From an uncultured Oscillospiraceae bacterium (GTDB lineage Bacteria; Bacillota; Clostridia; Oscillospirales; Oscillospiraceae), in the NCBI GenBank assembly GCA_934660965.1, contig CAKUIM010000010.1, positions 1 through 64,000 on the forward strand: a stretch of 64,000 nucleotides of DNA. Direction: 5' to 3'. The notes under the pieces were generated by a model. That model was not told the DNA's origin. It ran no database searches and saw only the letters and a list, made by a program, of their open reading frames with translations. Numbering within the stretch: the stretch's first letter is position 1; each line of letters begins with the position of its first letter. A program made the position numbers and the translations under genes. Positions 8,438-18,100 of the stretch are shown here, one piece after another.

Positions 8438-9313
8438 ATGACCTTAGTCATTCAGGCGCTGGTAGACGGCCTTCTGATCGGCGGCGTTTACGCGGCCATC
8501 GGCATGGGTCTGAGCCTTGCCTACGGCGTTATGGGTGTGGTGAACTGGATGCACGGCGAGGTATTGATGGTATCCATGTATATCTCGTTCTATCTGGTGA
8601 AATACGGAGGCTTTGACCCCTATCTGACCGCCATCGTGACGGTGGCTGTCACGGGCGTATTTGGCTTCCTGCTGCAAAAATACGTCCTCAACAACCTCAT
8701 CCGCCAGAGCAAGATGGCCTGGCGCGACATCCTGCTCTTTACCGCCGGCGTGGGCATGGCCCTCCAGGCGATCTTCAACATGATTTTCGGCGCCGAGGTC
8801 AAGGCGGTGGAGACGAAGTACAGCGGCATGCTCCACATGGGCAACGTGCTGGTGTCCCTGCCCAAGCTCATCTCCTGCATCATTGCGGTGGTGTGCTGTG
8901 TGGGGCTGTACTTTTACCTTCAGCGCTCCGAGGCGGGCCGCGCCCTGCGCGCCACCTCCCAGGACCGCGTCACCGCCCAGCTTATGGGCGTGAATGCCAA
9001 CACCGTGTTCGACCTGGCCTTCGCCATCAGCCTGGGTCTTGTGGGTATCTGCGGCGCACTGCTGGTGCCCTTCTACTCCGTCAACCCCTATGTGGGCTCT
9101 ACCTTCAGCTTTAAGTCCTTTATCATCGTGGCCATGGGCGGCAAGGGCAGCATCCCCGGCGCGCTGCTGGCCGGCGTGATCATCGGTGTGATCGAGAAGG
9201 TGGGCGGCTACTTTGTGGGCGACAACCTGGCCCAGATCTTTATCTTCGTGATGTTCATCGTGATTTTGATCGTCCGGCCCGACGGCCTGCTGGCCAAGCG
9301 CAAGAAGGGGTGA
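8438..9313 (+). CDS. livH: Liv-type ABC transporter permease (LivH-like)
   Basis: This 291-aa inner-membrane permease is almost wholly hydrophobic. It opens with the family hallmark VDGLLIGGVYAAIGMGLSLA and carries the conserved cytoplasmic region contacting the ATPase (near GRALRATSQD). It pairs with the following LivM-like protein to form the channel. Start choice is uncertain: ATG 8426 directly abuts the AAGGA motif, so the next in-frame ATG (8438, 12 nt from it) is preferred; the alternative adds four residues. The stop is 5 nt before the next start, so the two are coupled. Confidence 0.9.
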   Translation: MTLVIQALVDGLLIGGVYAAIGMGLSLAYGVMGVVNWMHGEVLMVSMYISFYLVKYGGFDPYLTAIVTVAVTGVFGFLLQKYVLNNLIRQSKMAWRDILLFTAGVGMALQAIFNMIFGAEVKAVETKYSGMLHMGNVLVSLPKLISCIIAVVCCVGLYFYLQRSEAGRALRATSQDRVTAQLMGVNANTVFDLAFAISLGLVGICGALLVPFYSVNPYVGSTFSFKSFIIVAMGGKGSIPGALLAGVIIGVIEKVGGYFVGDNLAQIFIFVMFIVILIVRPDGLLAKRKKG

Positions 9314-9318
9314 GCGAG

Positions 9319-10344
9319 ATGAAGAAATTTGCAGCAGACAAGACCCGAAAGCTCATCATCCTGGCCGTGGTGCTCATTTTGATGATCGTGCTGCCCGTGG
9401 CCCTCAAGCTCAAGCTGTCCACCATGTCCATCCTTATCACCGTGCTCCTTTATATGTACTGGGCCAGCGCCTGGAACATCATGGGCGGCTACACGGGACT
9501 ATTCAGCCTGGGCAACGGCATCTACATCGGCCTTGGCGCCTACATCACTGCGTGTCTCTTTGTTTACGGCGGCATCACCCCCTATATCGGCATCCCCATC
9601 GCGGGCATTCTGACGGGCCTTTTCTCTGTGGCCCTGGCCTTCCCCACCTTCCGGCTCCAGAGCGTGTTCTACTCCCTGGCCACCAGCGCCCTGGTGAAGG
9701 TGATGCAGATCATTTTCATGAACTTTCCCAACCTGTTCGGGCTGTACCTGGGCGGCTCCGAGGGCTTTAAGATCCGCGCGGCCAACGACCCGGCCAACAT
9801 GCAGTTTGCCAGCAAGTACCCCTACTACTACATCATCCTCTTCATGCTGGTGCTGGTGCTGCTGGTGTCCTACTACCTGTCGGTGACCAAGAGCGGCTTC
9901 TACTTCCGGGCCATCAGCGCCAACGCGGAGGCCGCGTCCTCCCTGGGCGTGAGCGTGTTCAATATGAAGGTGCGCGCCCAGTTCATCTCCGCCTTCTTCA
10001 CCGCCATGGGCGGCGGCTTCTACTGCATGTTCATCAACTATATCGCCCCCAATACACTCTTCGGCAGCAGCATGTCCATCAACGTGATGATGATGGCGGT
10101 GGTGGGCGGCGCCAACACCCTGTGGGGCCCCGTGCTGGGCGCAGGCCTGCTGTACACCGTCAACCGCATTATCACCATGTACGCCCCCAGCTCCCTCAAC
10201 GGCATTGCCGACCTGATCTTCGGCGTGGTGCTGATGCTGTGCGTGTACTTCATGCCCAGCGGTATCCTCCACTATATCAAGGCCGGCCGGGAGAAGATGC
10301 GCATCTCCAAGGCGCGCAAGGCGGCCGCCGCGGAAAAACAGTGA
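9319..10344 (+). CDS. livM: Liv-type ABC transporter permease (LivM-like)
   Basis: This 341-aa second permease subunit is hydrophobic after a short basic N-terminus and has the conserved WNIMGGYTGLFSLGNG segment typical of LivM. The C-terminus ends in a lysine/alanine-rich cytoplasmic tail. ATG 9319 has GAAGGGG 8 nt upstream; an in-frame GTG at 9310 overlaps the livH stop and is less likely. It works with LivH as the translocation pore. Confidence 0.9.
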   Translation: MKKFAADKTRKLIILAVVLILMIVLPVALKLKLSTMSILITVLLYMYWASAWNIMGGYTGLFSLGNGIYIGLGAYITACLFVYGGITPYIGIPIAGILTGLFSVALAFPTFRLQSVFYSLATSALVKVMQIIFMNFPNLFGLYLGGSEGFKIRAANDPANMQFASKYPYYYIILFMLVLVLLVSYYLSVTKSGFYFRAISANAEAASSLGVSVFNMKVRAQFISAFFTAMGGGFYCMFINYIAPNTLFGSSMSINVMMMAVVGGANTLWGPVLGAGLLYTVNRIITMYAPSSLNGIADLIFGVVLMLCVYFMPSGILHYIKAGREKMRISKARKAAAAEKQ

Positions 10345-10354
10345 GGTGACAACC

Positions 10355-11093
<739 letters not shown>

Positions 11094-11101
<8 letters not shown>

Positions 11102-11798
11102 AATCGATCAGATTCACGTCAGCTACGGCAGCTTCCAGGCCCTGGACGGCGTGTCCCTGGAGGTAAACGAGGGGGAGATCGTGGCGCTGCTGGGCTCCAA
11201 CGGCGCGGGCAAGACCACCACCATCAACACCGCCTCCGGTATTCTCCACCCCCTGTCCGGCTCCATCTACTTCAAGGGGGAGGACCTCTCCAAGTACAAG
11301 CTCCACGAGATTTCCTCCCTGGGCCTTGTGCAGGTGCCCGAGGGACGCCGCCTCTTCCCCAACATGTCCGTCCACGAGAACCTGCTCATGGGATCCTACG
11401 CCAAGGTGACGCGGGCCAAGCGCCAGGAGAACCTGGAGCTGTGCTACGACATCTTCCCCAAGCTTGCCGAGCGGCGCGACCAGCTCACCGGGTCCCTCTC
11501 CGGCGGCGAGCGGCAGATGGTGGCCATCGCCCGGGCGCTGATGCAGTGCCCCCAGCTCCTGATGCTCGACGAGCCGTCCCTGGGCCTTGCGCCGGTCATC
11601 GTGGAGCAGGTCTTTGAGACCATCATCCGCATCAACAAGATGGGCGTGACCATCCTGCTGGTGGAGCAGAACGTGCAGTCCTCGCTCCAGATCGCAAACC
11701 GCGCCTACGTTATCGAAAACGGCCACAACGTCATCAGCGGCAACGCCGCCGACCTGCTGAAGGACGACAACGTCCGGGCCGCTTACCTGGGCATCTGA
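11094..11798 (+). CDS. livF: Liv-type ABC transporter ATP-binding protein (LivF-like)
   Basis: This 234-aa ATPase has Walker A GSNGAGKTT, the LivF-typical VPEGRRLFPNMSV segment, the full ABC signature LSGGERQ, Walker B LLMLDEPSLGL and the LLVEQN switch region. It forms the ATPase heterodimer with LivG. ATG 11094 has GGGAGGTG 9 nt upstream and lies inside the end of livG. The thiolase gene begins 40 nt after its stop with no terminator between, so transport and catabolism appear to be co-transcribed. Confidence 0.93.
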
Positions 11799-11838
11799 CG
11801 CCCGGAGAGCTGATTCCAAAATTTCGGAGGGATTTTTC

Positions 11839-13038
11839 GTGAAAGATATTGTGATTGTCGCCCCGTGCCGCACGGCCGTGGGCAAGATGGGCGGCACCCT
11901 GCGGCCCGTCCCGGCGGTGGATCTGGCCCGGGTGGTGCTGGAGGGGACACTCTCCCGCTCCGGCATCGACCCCGAGCTTGTGGACGAGGTGGTCATGGGC
12001 CACTGCCGCCAGAGCTCTGACGACCCCAACATCGCCCGGGTGGCAGCCCTGCGCGCCGGAGTGAGCGAGCGGGCGTCCGCCCACACGGTGATGCGCCAGT
12101 GCGCGTCCGGCATGACCGCCGTGCAGAACGGCGCGATGAGCATCATGTGCGGCCTCAACGATGTGGTGCTGGCCGGCGGCACCGAGTCCATGTCCAACGC
12201 CATCTTCTACCTGCGCAATGCCCGCTACGGCGTGGGCACCGGCAATACCACCCTGGTAGACTCCGTCACCGAGGTGCAGTTCTGCTCCCAGCCCCAGGAG
12301 ATTTACGGCCGCTTCAACATGGGAATGACCGCCGAGAACGTGGCCGAGAAGATGGGCATCACCCGCCAGGAGCAGGACGCCTTCGCCCTGCTCTCCCAGG
12401 AGAAGGCCCACGCCGCCATCGAGGCTGGCCGCTTCAAGGCGGAGACCGTCCCCGTCTATGTGCCCCAGCGCAAGGGAGACCCCATCTGCTTTGAGGTGGA
12501 TGAGTTCCCCCGCCAGACCTCCATGGAGAAGCTCTCGAAGCTGCCCACCGTGTTCCGGGAAAACGGCACCGTCACCGCCGGAAACGCCTCCGGCCGCAAC
12601 GACGGCGCGTCCGCCCTGCTGCTCACCAGCGCCGACAAGGCCGCCGACCTGGGCCTGAAGCCCATGGCCAGGATTATCGGCATGGGCGCCAGCGGCATCG
12701 ACCCGCGCATCATGGGCCTTGGCCCCATCGAGGCCAGCGCCAAGGCGCTGCGCAACGCGGGCATCACCATGGACGACATCGGCCTTGTGGAGCTCAACGA
12801 GGCCTTCGCCGCCCAGTCCATCGGCTGCATCCGGGAGATGGGCCTTGAAAACCGGATGGATATCGTCAACGTCAACGGCGGCGCCATTGCCCTGGGCCAC
12901 CCGGTGGGCTCCTCCGGCTGCCGCATCATCGTCACCCTGGTCCACGAGATGCAGCGCCGGGGCGTGCGCTACGGCCTTGCCACGCTGTGCATCGCCGGCG
13001 GCATGGGCCAGGCTACCGTGGTGGAGCTGTGCGACTGA
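11839..13038 (+). CDS. Acetyl-CoA C-acyltransferase (thiolase), cassette 1
   Basis: This 399-aa thiolase interconverts acetoacetyl-CoA plus CoA and two acetyl-CoA, or acts on a related 3-ketoacyl-CoA. Catalytic residues are present: nucleophilic Cys88 in QCASG, His354 in GHPVGSSG and Cys384 in CIAGGMGQ. Length is normal for the family. The start is GTG 11839, preceded by CGGAGGGA. It is the first enzyme gene of the operon, followed 29 nt later by BKACE. In this context its likely job is to split acetoacetyl-CoA made by the CoA-transferase, although a biosynthetic direction cannot be excluded. Confidence 0.92.
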   Translation: MKDIVIVAPCRTAVGKMGGTLRPVPAVDLARVVLEGTLSRSGIDPELVDEVVMGHCRQSSDDPNIARVAALRAGVSERASAHTVMRQCASGMTAVQNGAMSIMCGLNDVVLAGGTESMSNAIFYLRNARYGVGTGNTTLVDSVTEVQFCSQPQEIYGRFNMGMTAENVAEKMGITRQEQDAFALLSQEKAHAAIEAGRFKAETVPVYVPQRKGDPICFEVDEFPRQTSMEKLSKLPTVFRENGTVTAGNASGRNDGASALLLTSADKAADLGLKPMARIIGMGASGIDPRIMGLGPIEASAKALRNAGITMDDIGLVELNEAFAAQSIGCIREMGLENRMDIVNVNGGAIALGHPVGSSGCRIIVTLVHEMQRRGVRYGLATLCIAGGMGQATVVELCD

Positions 13039-13067
13039 CCGTCAACGTCTAAAGGAGGAAACCGAAT

Positions 13068-13955
13068 ATGAAATCCAATAAAGTGATTATTTCCGCCTGC
13101 CTGTGCGGCGCGGGCACCCGCCGGGAGCAGGCCCCCACCGTCCCCTACACCCCCGAGGAGATCGCCCGCCAGGTGGTGGACGTGGCCCGGGCGGGCGCGG
13201 CGGTGGCCCACATCCATGTCCGCAAGGACACCACCCTGCCCGACGGCACCTTTGTGGAGGCCTATAAGTCCATGGACCTGGGCCAGTTCACCCAGACCGT
13301 GACTCTCGCCAAGCAGTACCTTGCCGAGGCGGGCCTTGACATCCTCATCAACCTGACCACCTCCGGCGGCGAGTACGAGGACTATAAGCGGCTGCAGCAC
13401 CTCTCTGCCCTCCAGCCCGACCTGTGCTCCTTCGACCCGGGCACCCTCAACTGGGCCAACAGCTATATCTTTGAAAATAGCCCCCGCTTCCTCAACCTCC
13501 TGGCCGACGAGGTGGTCAAGACCAACGTCAAGCCCGAGTTTGAGATTTTCGACACCGGCTTTATCGACAGCGCCAACCACTACATCAAGACCCACAACAT
13601 CCCCGGCGACCCCTACTATCAGTTCATCATGGGCGTTGGCGGCGCCATGCCCGGCACCGCGGGGAATCTGGCCTTCCTGGTGGACAAGCTGCCCGAGAAC
13701 GCCATCTGGTCCGTGTCCGGCATCGGCAAGGCCCACATGCCCATGATGCTCGCCGGCCTTGCCCTGGGCTGCGACGGCCTGCGGGTGGGCCTGGAGGACA
13801 ACGTGATGTACGGCAAGGACGAGAACGGCAACAAGGTCATCGCCACCAATGTGATGCTGGTGGAGCGGGCGGTGCGCCTTGCCAAGGAGGCCGGCCGCCA
13901 GATCGCCACCGCCGACGACGCCCGGAAGATCCTGGGCATCGGGAAGCGGGCCTGA
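13068..13955 (+). CDS. BKACE family beta-keto acid cleavage enzyme, cassette 1
   Basis: This 295-aa protein belongs to the family (formerly DUF849) that includes 3-keto-5-aminohexanoate cleavage enzyme. These Zn-dependent TIM-barrel enzymes condense a 3-keto acid with acetyl-CoA and release acetoacetate plus a new acyl-CoA. The metal-binding HIH pair is His48 and His50 in AHIHVR, and the family's later Glu-Asp pair is in VGLEDN, followed by GKDENGNKV. Length is normal. AAAGGAGG lies upstream of the ATG. The N-terminal motif, ACLCGAGTRREQAP, differs clearly from that of the second BKACE (62854-63708), so the substrates probably differ. The neighbouring dehydrogenase suggests a 3-hydroxy acid is oxidised first. 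Substrate unknown. Confidence 0.92.
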   Translation: MKSNKVIISACLCGAGTRREQAPTVPYTPEEIARQVVDVARAGAAVAHIHVRKDTTLPDGTFVEAYKSMDLGQFTQTVTLAKQYLAEAGLDILINLTTSGGEYEDYKRLQHLSALQPDLCSFDPGTLNWANSYIFENSPRFLNLLADEVVKTNVKPEFEIFDTGFIDSANHYIKTHNIPGDPYYQFIMGVGGAMPGTAGNLAFLVDKLPENAIWSVSGIGKAHMPMMLAGLALGCDGLRVGLEDNVMYGKDENGNKVIATNVMLVERAVRLAKEAGRQIATADDARKILGIGKRA

Positions 13956-13980
13956 CCGGGAGCGGAAAGGAGCGCTTGAG

Positions 13981-14943
13981 ATGAAAACACTCTCTGACAT
14001 CAAGAAGATTACAGTCATTGGCGCGGGCACCATGGGCCCGGGCATCACCCAGATCTTTGCCATCGGCGGCTACGCCGTCACCATGGTGGATATTTTTCCC
14101 GAGGCCCTGGAGAAGGGAAAGCAGAGCCTGAAAAACGGCCTTGACACCTTTGTGGCCGAGGGCATGCTCACGAAGTCCGAGGCGGACGCGGCCTTTGCCC
14201 GGGTGAGCTATGAAACGGCCTATGAGGCGGGCGTGAAGGACGCCGACCTTGTGATGGAGTGCGTGGTGGAGCGCCGGGACGTGAAGGAGTCCGTCTTTGC
14301 CCAGCTGGACGCGCTGCTGCCCGAGGACGTGATCATCGCGTCCAACACCTCGGCCCTCAATATCTTTGAGGTCATCCCCGAGCGGCGGCTGCCCTACGCG
14401 GTGATCGCCCACTGGTACGCCCCCGCCCAGATGATCCCCCTGGTGGAGGTGGTCAAGAGCGAGCAGGCCCCCCAGGAGCTGGCCGACGTGATGACCGCGC
14501 TGCTGGAGAAGTGCGGCAAGTCCCCGGTGCAGATGAAGAAATTCATCCGGGGCTATATCGTCAACCGCCTCCAGATGTGCCTCAATCAGGAGGTCTTTAA
14601 CCTCCTTGACAACGACATCTGCACCCCCGAGGACATCGACAAGGCGGTGAAAACCAGCTTTATCCCCCGGGCCATGGTGCTTGGCCTGTGCAAGCGCATG
14701 GACTTCGGCGGCCTTGCCATGACGGGCAACAACTTCAAGAACCACAGCTATACCATGCCGCCGGAGAAGGATATGCCCGTTTCCCTGGCAAAGCATCTTG
14801 ACAAAGGCGAGCTGGGGGTTAAAACCGGGAAGGGCTTTTACGACTACACCGGCGTTGACATGGATGCGCTGATGGCCAAGCGCGACAAGCAGCTTTTCGA
14901 GGCCTTCCGCCTGGAAAAGAAGTTTATGGACGACCCGGTTTGA
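13981..14943 (+). CDS. 3-hydroxyacyl-CoA/3-hydroxyacid dehydrogenase, cassette 1
   Basis: This 320-aa NAD-dependent dehydrogenase has the Rossmann motif GAGTMGPG near residue 14 and a C-terminal helical domain with KTGKGFYDY. It oxidises a 3-hydroxy group to a 3-keto group, on a CoA ester (HBD-like) or, as in carnitine and gulonate dehydrogenases, on a free acid. The active-site segment reads HWYAPAQMIPLVEVV: catalytic His and Glu are present, but the Asn usual in HxxNP is Ala, hinting at an altered substrate. AAAGGAG precedes ATG 13981. Being next to BKACE, it probably supplies the keto acid that BKACE cleaves. Confidence 0.88.
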   Translation: MKTLSDIKKITVIGAGTMGPGITQIFAIGGYAVTMVDIFPEALEKGKQSLKNGLDTFVAEGMLTKSEADAAFARVSYETAYEAGVKDADLVMECVVERRDVKESVFAQLDALLPEDVIIASNTSALNIFEVIPERRLPYAVIAHWYAPAQMIPLVEVVKSEQAPQELADVMTALLEKCGKSPVQMKKFIRGYIVNRLQMCLNQEVFNLLDNDICTPEDIDKAVKTSFIPRAMVLGLCKRMDFGGLAMTGNNFKNHSYTMPPEKDMPVSLAKHLDKGELGVKTGKGFYDYTGVDMDALMAKRDKQLFEAFRLEKKFMDDPV

Positions 14944-14962
14944 GCACGAAAGGGGACAGACT

Positions 14963-15619
14963 ATGAAATCAAAGGTAATGACCATCGAACAGGCTATGGA
15001 GCACTGCCATAGCGGAATGACCGTAATGATTCCCGGCTTTGTCAACTGCGGCGTGCCGGAGCATCTGATCGAGGCTATGGTGGAGAAGGGGGTGCGCGAC
15101 CTGCACGTCATCTCCAACAACACCTCGGTCAAGGGCAAGGGCATCGGCCTTCTGGTCCACGCGGGCAGCATCCGCGCGCTGACCTGCTCCCACATCGGCA
15201 ACAACACCGAGACGGTGGAAAAGTATATCGCCGGCGAGATCAACATCACCTTCACCCCCCAGGGCACGCTGTGCGAGCGGGTGCGGGCCGGCGGCGCGGG
15301 GCTGGGCGGCGTGCTCACCCCCACCGGCCTTGACACCATGATGGAGGAGGGCAAGCCGGTCATCGAGGTGGACGGCAAGCGCTATGTGCTGGAAAAGCCC
15401 CTGCGGGCGGACGTGGCCATCCTCCACGCCTGGAAGGCGGATAAAATGGGAAACCTGGTCTACCGCCACTCTGCCAAGAACTTCAACCCCATCATGGCCA
15501 CTGCCGCGGATTACGTGATCGTGGAGGCGGAGCACATTGTAGAGGTGGGCGAGATCGACCCCGACGAGGTCATGACGCCCGGCTGCTGCGTGAACGCCGT
15601 GGTGCCCTGCGGCGAATGA
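14963..15619 (+). CDS. CoA-transferase subunit A (AtoD/CtfA-like), cassette 1
   Basis: This 218-aa alpha subunit of a type I 3-oxoacid/acetate CoA-transferase has the N-terminal GMTVMIPGF and GVPEHLIEA motifs, and the central GTLCERVRAGGAGLGG stretch typical of AtoD and CtfA. It binds CoA and forms the enzyme with subunit B, whose gene starts 16 nt downstream. In this operon it most likely moves CoA onto acetoacetate released by BKACE, using the new acyl-CoA as donor. AAAGGGGA lies upstream of the ATG. The actual acids cannot be told from sequence. Confidence 0.9.
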   Translation: MKSKVMTIEQAMEHCHSGMTVMIPGFVNCGVPEHLIEAMVEKGVRDLHVISNNTSVKGKGIGLLVHAGSIRALTCSHIGNNTETVEKYIAGEINITFTPQGTLCERVRAGGAGLGGVLTPTGLDTMMEEGKPVIEVDGKRYVLEKPLRADVAILHAWKADKMGNLVYRHSAKNFNPIMATAADYVIVEAEHIVEVGEIDPDEVMTPGCCVNAVVPCGE

Positions 15620-15635
15620 GAGGGGAGGAATCACT

Positions 15636-16304
15636 GTGGTAGAAATGACGAAACAGGAAAAGAAGGAATTTATTGCCCGCCGGGCCGCCCGCTTCTTCCA
15701 GGACGGCGACCTTGTGAACCTGGGCATCGGCATCCCCACCCTGGCGGCCAATTTCATCCCCGAGGGCCGGGACGTGTGGATTCAGTCGGAAAACGGCGTA
15801 ATCGGCCTGGCAGGAAAGCCCGAGGAGGGCAAGGAGGACCCGGACGTGATCGACGCCTCCGGCGGCTTCACGACCCTGCGGCAGGGCGGCAGCTTTGTGG
15901 GCTCCTTTGAGTCCTTCGGGCTCATCCGGGGCGGCCATGTGGCGGCCACGGTGCTGGGCGCGTTCCAGGTGGACCAGGAGGGCAGCGTCGCCAACTGGAT
16001 TGTGCCCGGGCGCACCGCCGCCGGCATGGGCGGCGCCATGGATCTGGTGTCCGGCGCGCGGCAGATTATCATTACCATGGAGCACTGCGAAAAGACCGGC
16101 GCGCCCAAGGTGCTCAAAAAGTGCACCCTGCCGCTGACTGCCTCCCATAAGGTCACCTATGTGGTGACGGAGCTGTGCGTGCTGCACCAGACCGAGGCCG
16201 GCCTTGTGCTGGAGGAGCTGGCCCCGGGGGTGACGGTGGAGGATGTGCTCGCGCGGACCGAGGCGGAGCTCATCATTCCGGAGAAGATCGGCTGCATGGC
16301 CTGA
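15636..16304 (+). CDS. CoA-transferase subunit B (AtoA/CtfB-like), cassette 1
   Basis: This 222-aa beta subunit carries the catalytic glutamate in the SENGVIGL motif (about residue 50) and the conserved GMGGAMDLVSGA stretch. The start is GTG 15636, with GGGGAGGAA 5 nt upstream; an in-frame ATG at 15645 is 14 nt from that site and less likely. It is the last gene of the operon: a strong terminator follows within 25 nt. A mixed ping-pong mechanism through a glutamyl-CoA thioester is the family rule. Confidence 0.92.
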   Translation: MVEMTKQEKKEFIARRAARFFQDGDLVNLGIGIPTLAANFIPEGRDVWIQSENGVIGLAGKPEEGKEDPDVIDASGGFTTLRQGGSFVGSFESFGLIRGGHVAATVLGAFQVDQEGSVANWIVPGRTAAGMGGAMDLVSGARQIIITMEHCEKTGAPKVLKKCTLPLTASHKVTYVVTELCVLHQTEAGLVLEELAPGVTVEDVLARTEAELIIPEKIGCMA

Positions 16305-16326
16305 GACCTGACGAAGCAGACAAGAT

Positions 16327-16376
16327 ACGGCCGGCAGCGCCCATCCCTTCCGGATGGGCCGCCGGCCGTGTTTTTT
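16327..16376 (+). terminator. Terminator of the Liv/BKACE operon
   Basis: Nine outer pairs (16327-16335 with 16361-16369) and eight inner pairs (16339-16346 with 16352-16359) are followed by six T (16371-16376). Confidence 0.93.
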
Positions 16377-16456
16377 CGAAACGCAAAGGTATATACCATC
16401 GGCCGGAGCGGCGGGAGGGCCTGCCCCCGGCGGATGATAGGGAAGGATTTTAGCAA

Positions 16457-17986
16457 ATGGGAATTCAGATCTGGCATATCATCGGCATTGCAGCGGTGCT
16501 GCTGCTGATTGCGGGAGTGAGCCTGTACTCCGGCAAAAAAGTGAAGAACGCCGCCGACTTCACCACCGGCGGCGGCAAGGTGGGCCGCTGGATGGTGTGC
16601 GGCACCATCATGGGCAGCCTTGTGGGCGGCCAGGCCACCGTGGGCACCGCCCAGCTGGCCTTCAACTACGGCGCCGCGGCCTGGTGGTTTACCCTGGGCT
16701 CGGGCATCGGCTGCCTTGCCCTGGCCCTGGGCTACGCCGTGCGGCTGCGCCGGGGCGGCAGCGGCACGCTGCTGGGCATCATCTCCAACGAGTACGGCTC
16801 CACCGCGCGGTATGTGGGCTCGCTCTTTTCCTCCGTGGGCATTTTTATCAGCGTCATCGCCCAGGTGGTGTCGGCGGTGGCTCTCATCTCCTCCGTGGTG
16901 TCGGTAAACTCCGTGATGGCGGCGGTGACTGCCATCGCCCTCATGGCCATCTATGTGGTGTTCGGCGGGCTGTGGGGCGCCGGGATGGGCGGCGTTGTGA
17001 AGCTTATTCTGCTGTACCTGGCCGCCATTGCCGGGTGTATCATGGCCCTGACCCTCTCCGGGGGCTTCGGCGGGCTGCTCTCCAACCTGAAGGGGGCCCT
17101 GGTGAACACCGAGCTGGGGGCGCTCTCGGGTATTGAGAGCGCCGGGGACATTTCCGGGCGGTTCTTCAGCCTGGTAGCCCGGGGGCCGGCCAAGGACCTG
17201 GGCTCCGGCCTTTCGCTGCTGCTGGGCGTGCTGTCCACCCAGATTTACGGCCAGGCGGTGATGTCCGCCAAGAGCGACGGCGAGGCCCGGCGGGGCGCGC
17301 TGCTCTCCACCTTCCTCATCCCCCCCATCGGGGCGGCGTGCATCCTCATCGGCCTTTTTATGCGCGGGCACTACATTACCACCGCGGAGATCGCGGCCCT
17401 CCAGGCGGCGGGCCAGGCCATTCCCGCCGGCATGACGGAGATCGCCTCCACCGCCCAGGTGTTCCCCATGTTCGTCATCCGGCATATGAACCCGCTGCTG
17501 GGCGGCGTGGTGCTGGGCACTCTCTTCATCACCATTGTGGGCGGCGGCGCTGGCTTGAGCCTTGGGACAGCCACGGTGCTGCTCAATGACCTCTTCAAGA
17601 AGGCCACCGACCGGCTGCCCACGCCGGAGAAAAAGCTGCTGGTGACCCGCCTTACCATCATTGGCGTGCTCATCGCGGCGGCGGGGGTGGCCCTTGGCAC
17701 CTCCGGCGCGGTCATCAACGACCTGGGCTTCCTCTCCATGGGCCTGCGGGGCGCGGTGATCTTCATCCCCCTGACCTGTGCGCTGTTCCTCCCCGGGCGG
17801 GTGGACAGCCGCTGGGTGGTGGCCTCCGAGGTGTGCGCGGCCATCGCCGTGGTGGCGGGCAAGCTTGCGGGCATCGGCATCGACCCGCTGTTTATCGGCG
17901 TGGCGGCAAGCCTTCTGTGCTGCCTTGTGGGCATGGGCGTGAAAAAGGGCGGCGGCAAGAGCCTTGCCTCCGGCGCCGCGGGCTGA
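16457..17986 (+). CDS. Sodium:solute symporter family transporter
   Basis: This 509-aa protein has about 13 predicted membrane spans and the SSS-family N-terminal pattern, with KNAADFTTGGGKVGRW after the first span and a GSLVGGQATVGTAQ stretch in the second. It should import an organic solute with sodium. AGGGAAGGA lies about 10 nt before the ATG. It follows the operon terminator, so it may be expressed by read-through or separately; I saw no strong promoter in the 80-nt gap. Its position between the BKACE operon and a two-component system suggests a substrate related to one of them. Solute unknown. Confidence 0.85.
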   Translation: MGIQIWHIIGIAAVLLLIAGVSLYSGKKVKNAADFTTGGGKVGRWMVCGTIMGSLVGGQATVGTAQLAFNYGAAAWWFTLGSGIGCLALALGYAVRLRRGGSGTLLGIISNEYGSTARYVGSLFSSVGIFISVIAQVVSAVALISSVVSVNSVMAAVTAIALMAIYVVFGGLWGAGMGGVVKLILLYLAAIAGCIMALTLSGGFGGLLSNLKGALVNTELGALSGIESAGDISGRFFSLVARGPAKDLGSGLSLLLGVLSTQIYGQAVMSAKSDGEARRGALLSTFLIPPIGAACILIGLFMRGHYITTAEIAALQAAGQAIPAGMTEIASTAQVFPMFVIRHMNPLLGGVVLGTLFITIVGGGAGLSLGTATVLLNDLFKKATDRLPTPEKKLLVTRLTIIGVLIAAAGVALGTSGAVINDLGFLSMGLRGAVIFIPLTCALFLPGRVDSRWVVASEVCAAIAVVAGKLAGIGIDPLFIGVAASLLCCLVGMGVKKGGGKSLASGAAG

Positions 17987-17992
17987 TATAAT
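17964..17992 (+). promoter_or_regulatory. Sigma-A promoter with extended -10 for the two-component operon
   Basis: TTGCCT (17964-17969), a 17-nt spacer and TGATATAAT (an extended -10 ending at 17992) overlap the end of the symporter gene. Transcription would start near 18000, so the following hairpin would lie in the leader of the regulator mRNA. Confidence 0.75.
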
Positions 17993-18006
17993 AGAAAAAT
18001 CAACGT

Positions 18007-18045
18007 CTCTCCGTCTCTGCGGCGCTGCGCCGCAGAGACGGGGAG
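18007..18045 (+). other. 18-bp leader hairpin before the response regulator
   Basis: Positions 18007-18024 and 18028-18045 form an 18-bp stem with one wobble and a 3-nt loop. No T-run follows, so it is not a canonical terminator. It may stabilise the leader or be a protein-binding dyad. Confidence 0.7.
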
Positions 18046-18100
18046 GGGACAAGACCGGGCGGGCCGGCAAGGCCCCCCTTATGAATGGAGGCGCACGACC

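Noticed and set aside
11839..16304. Assigning cassette 1 to the classical lysine fermentation pathway
   Set aside because: BKACE and CoA-transferase genes occur in that pathway, but lysine aminomutases, diaminohexanoate dehydrogenase and 3-aminobutyryl-CoA ammonia lyase are absent here, and a 3-hydroxyacid dehydrogenase is present instead.
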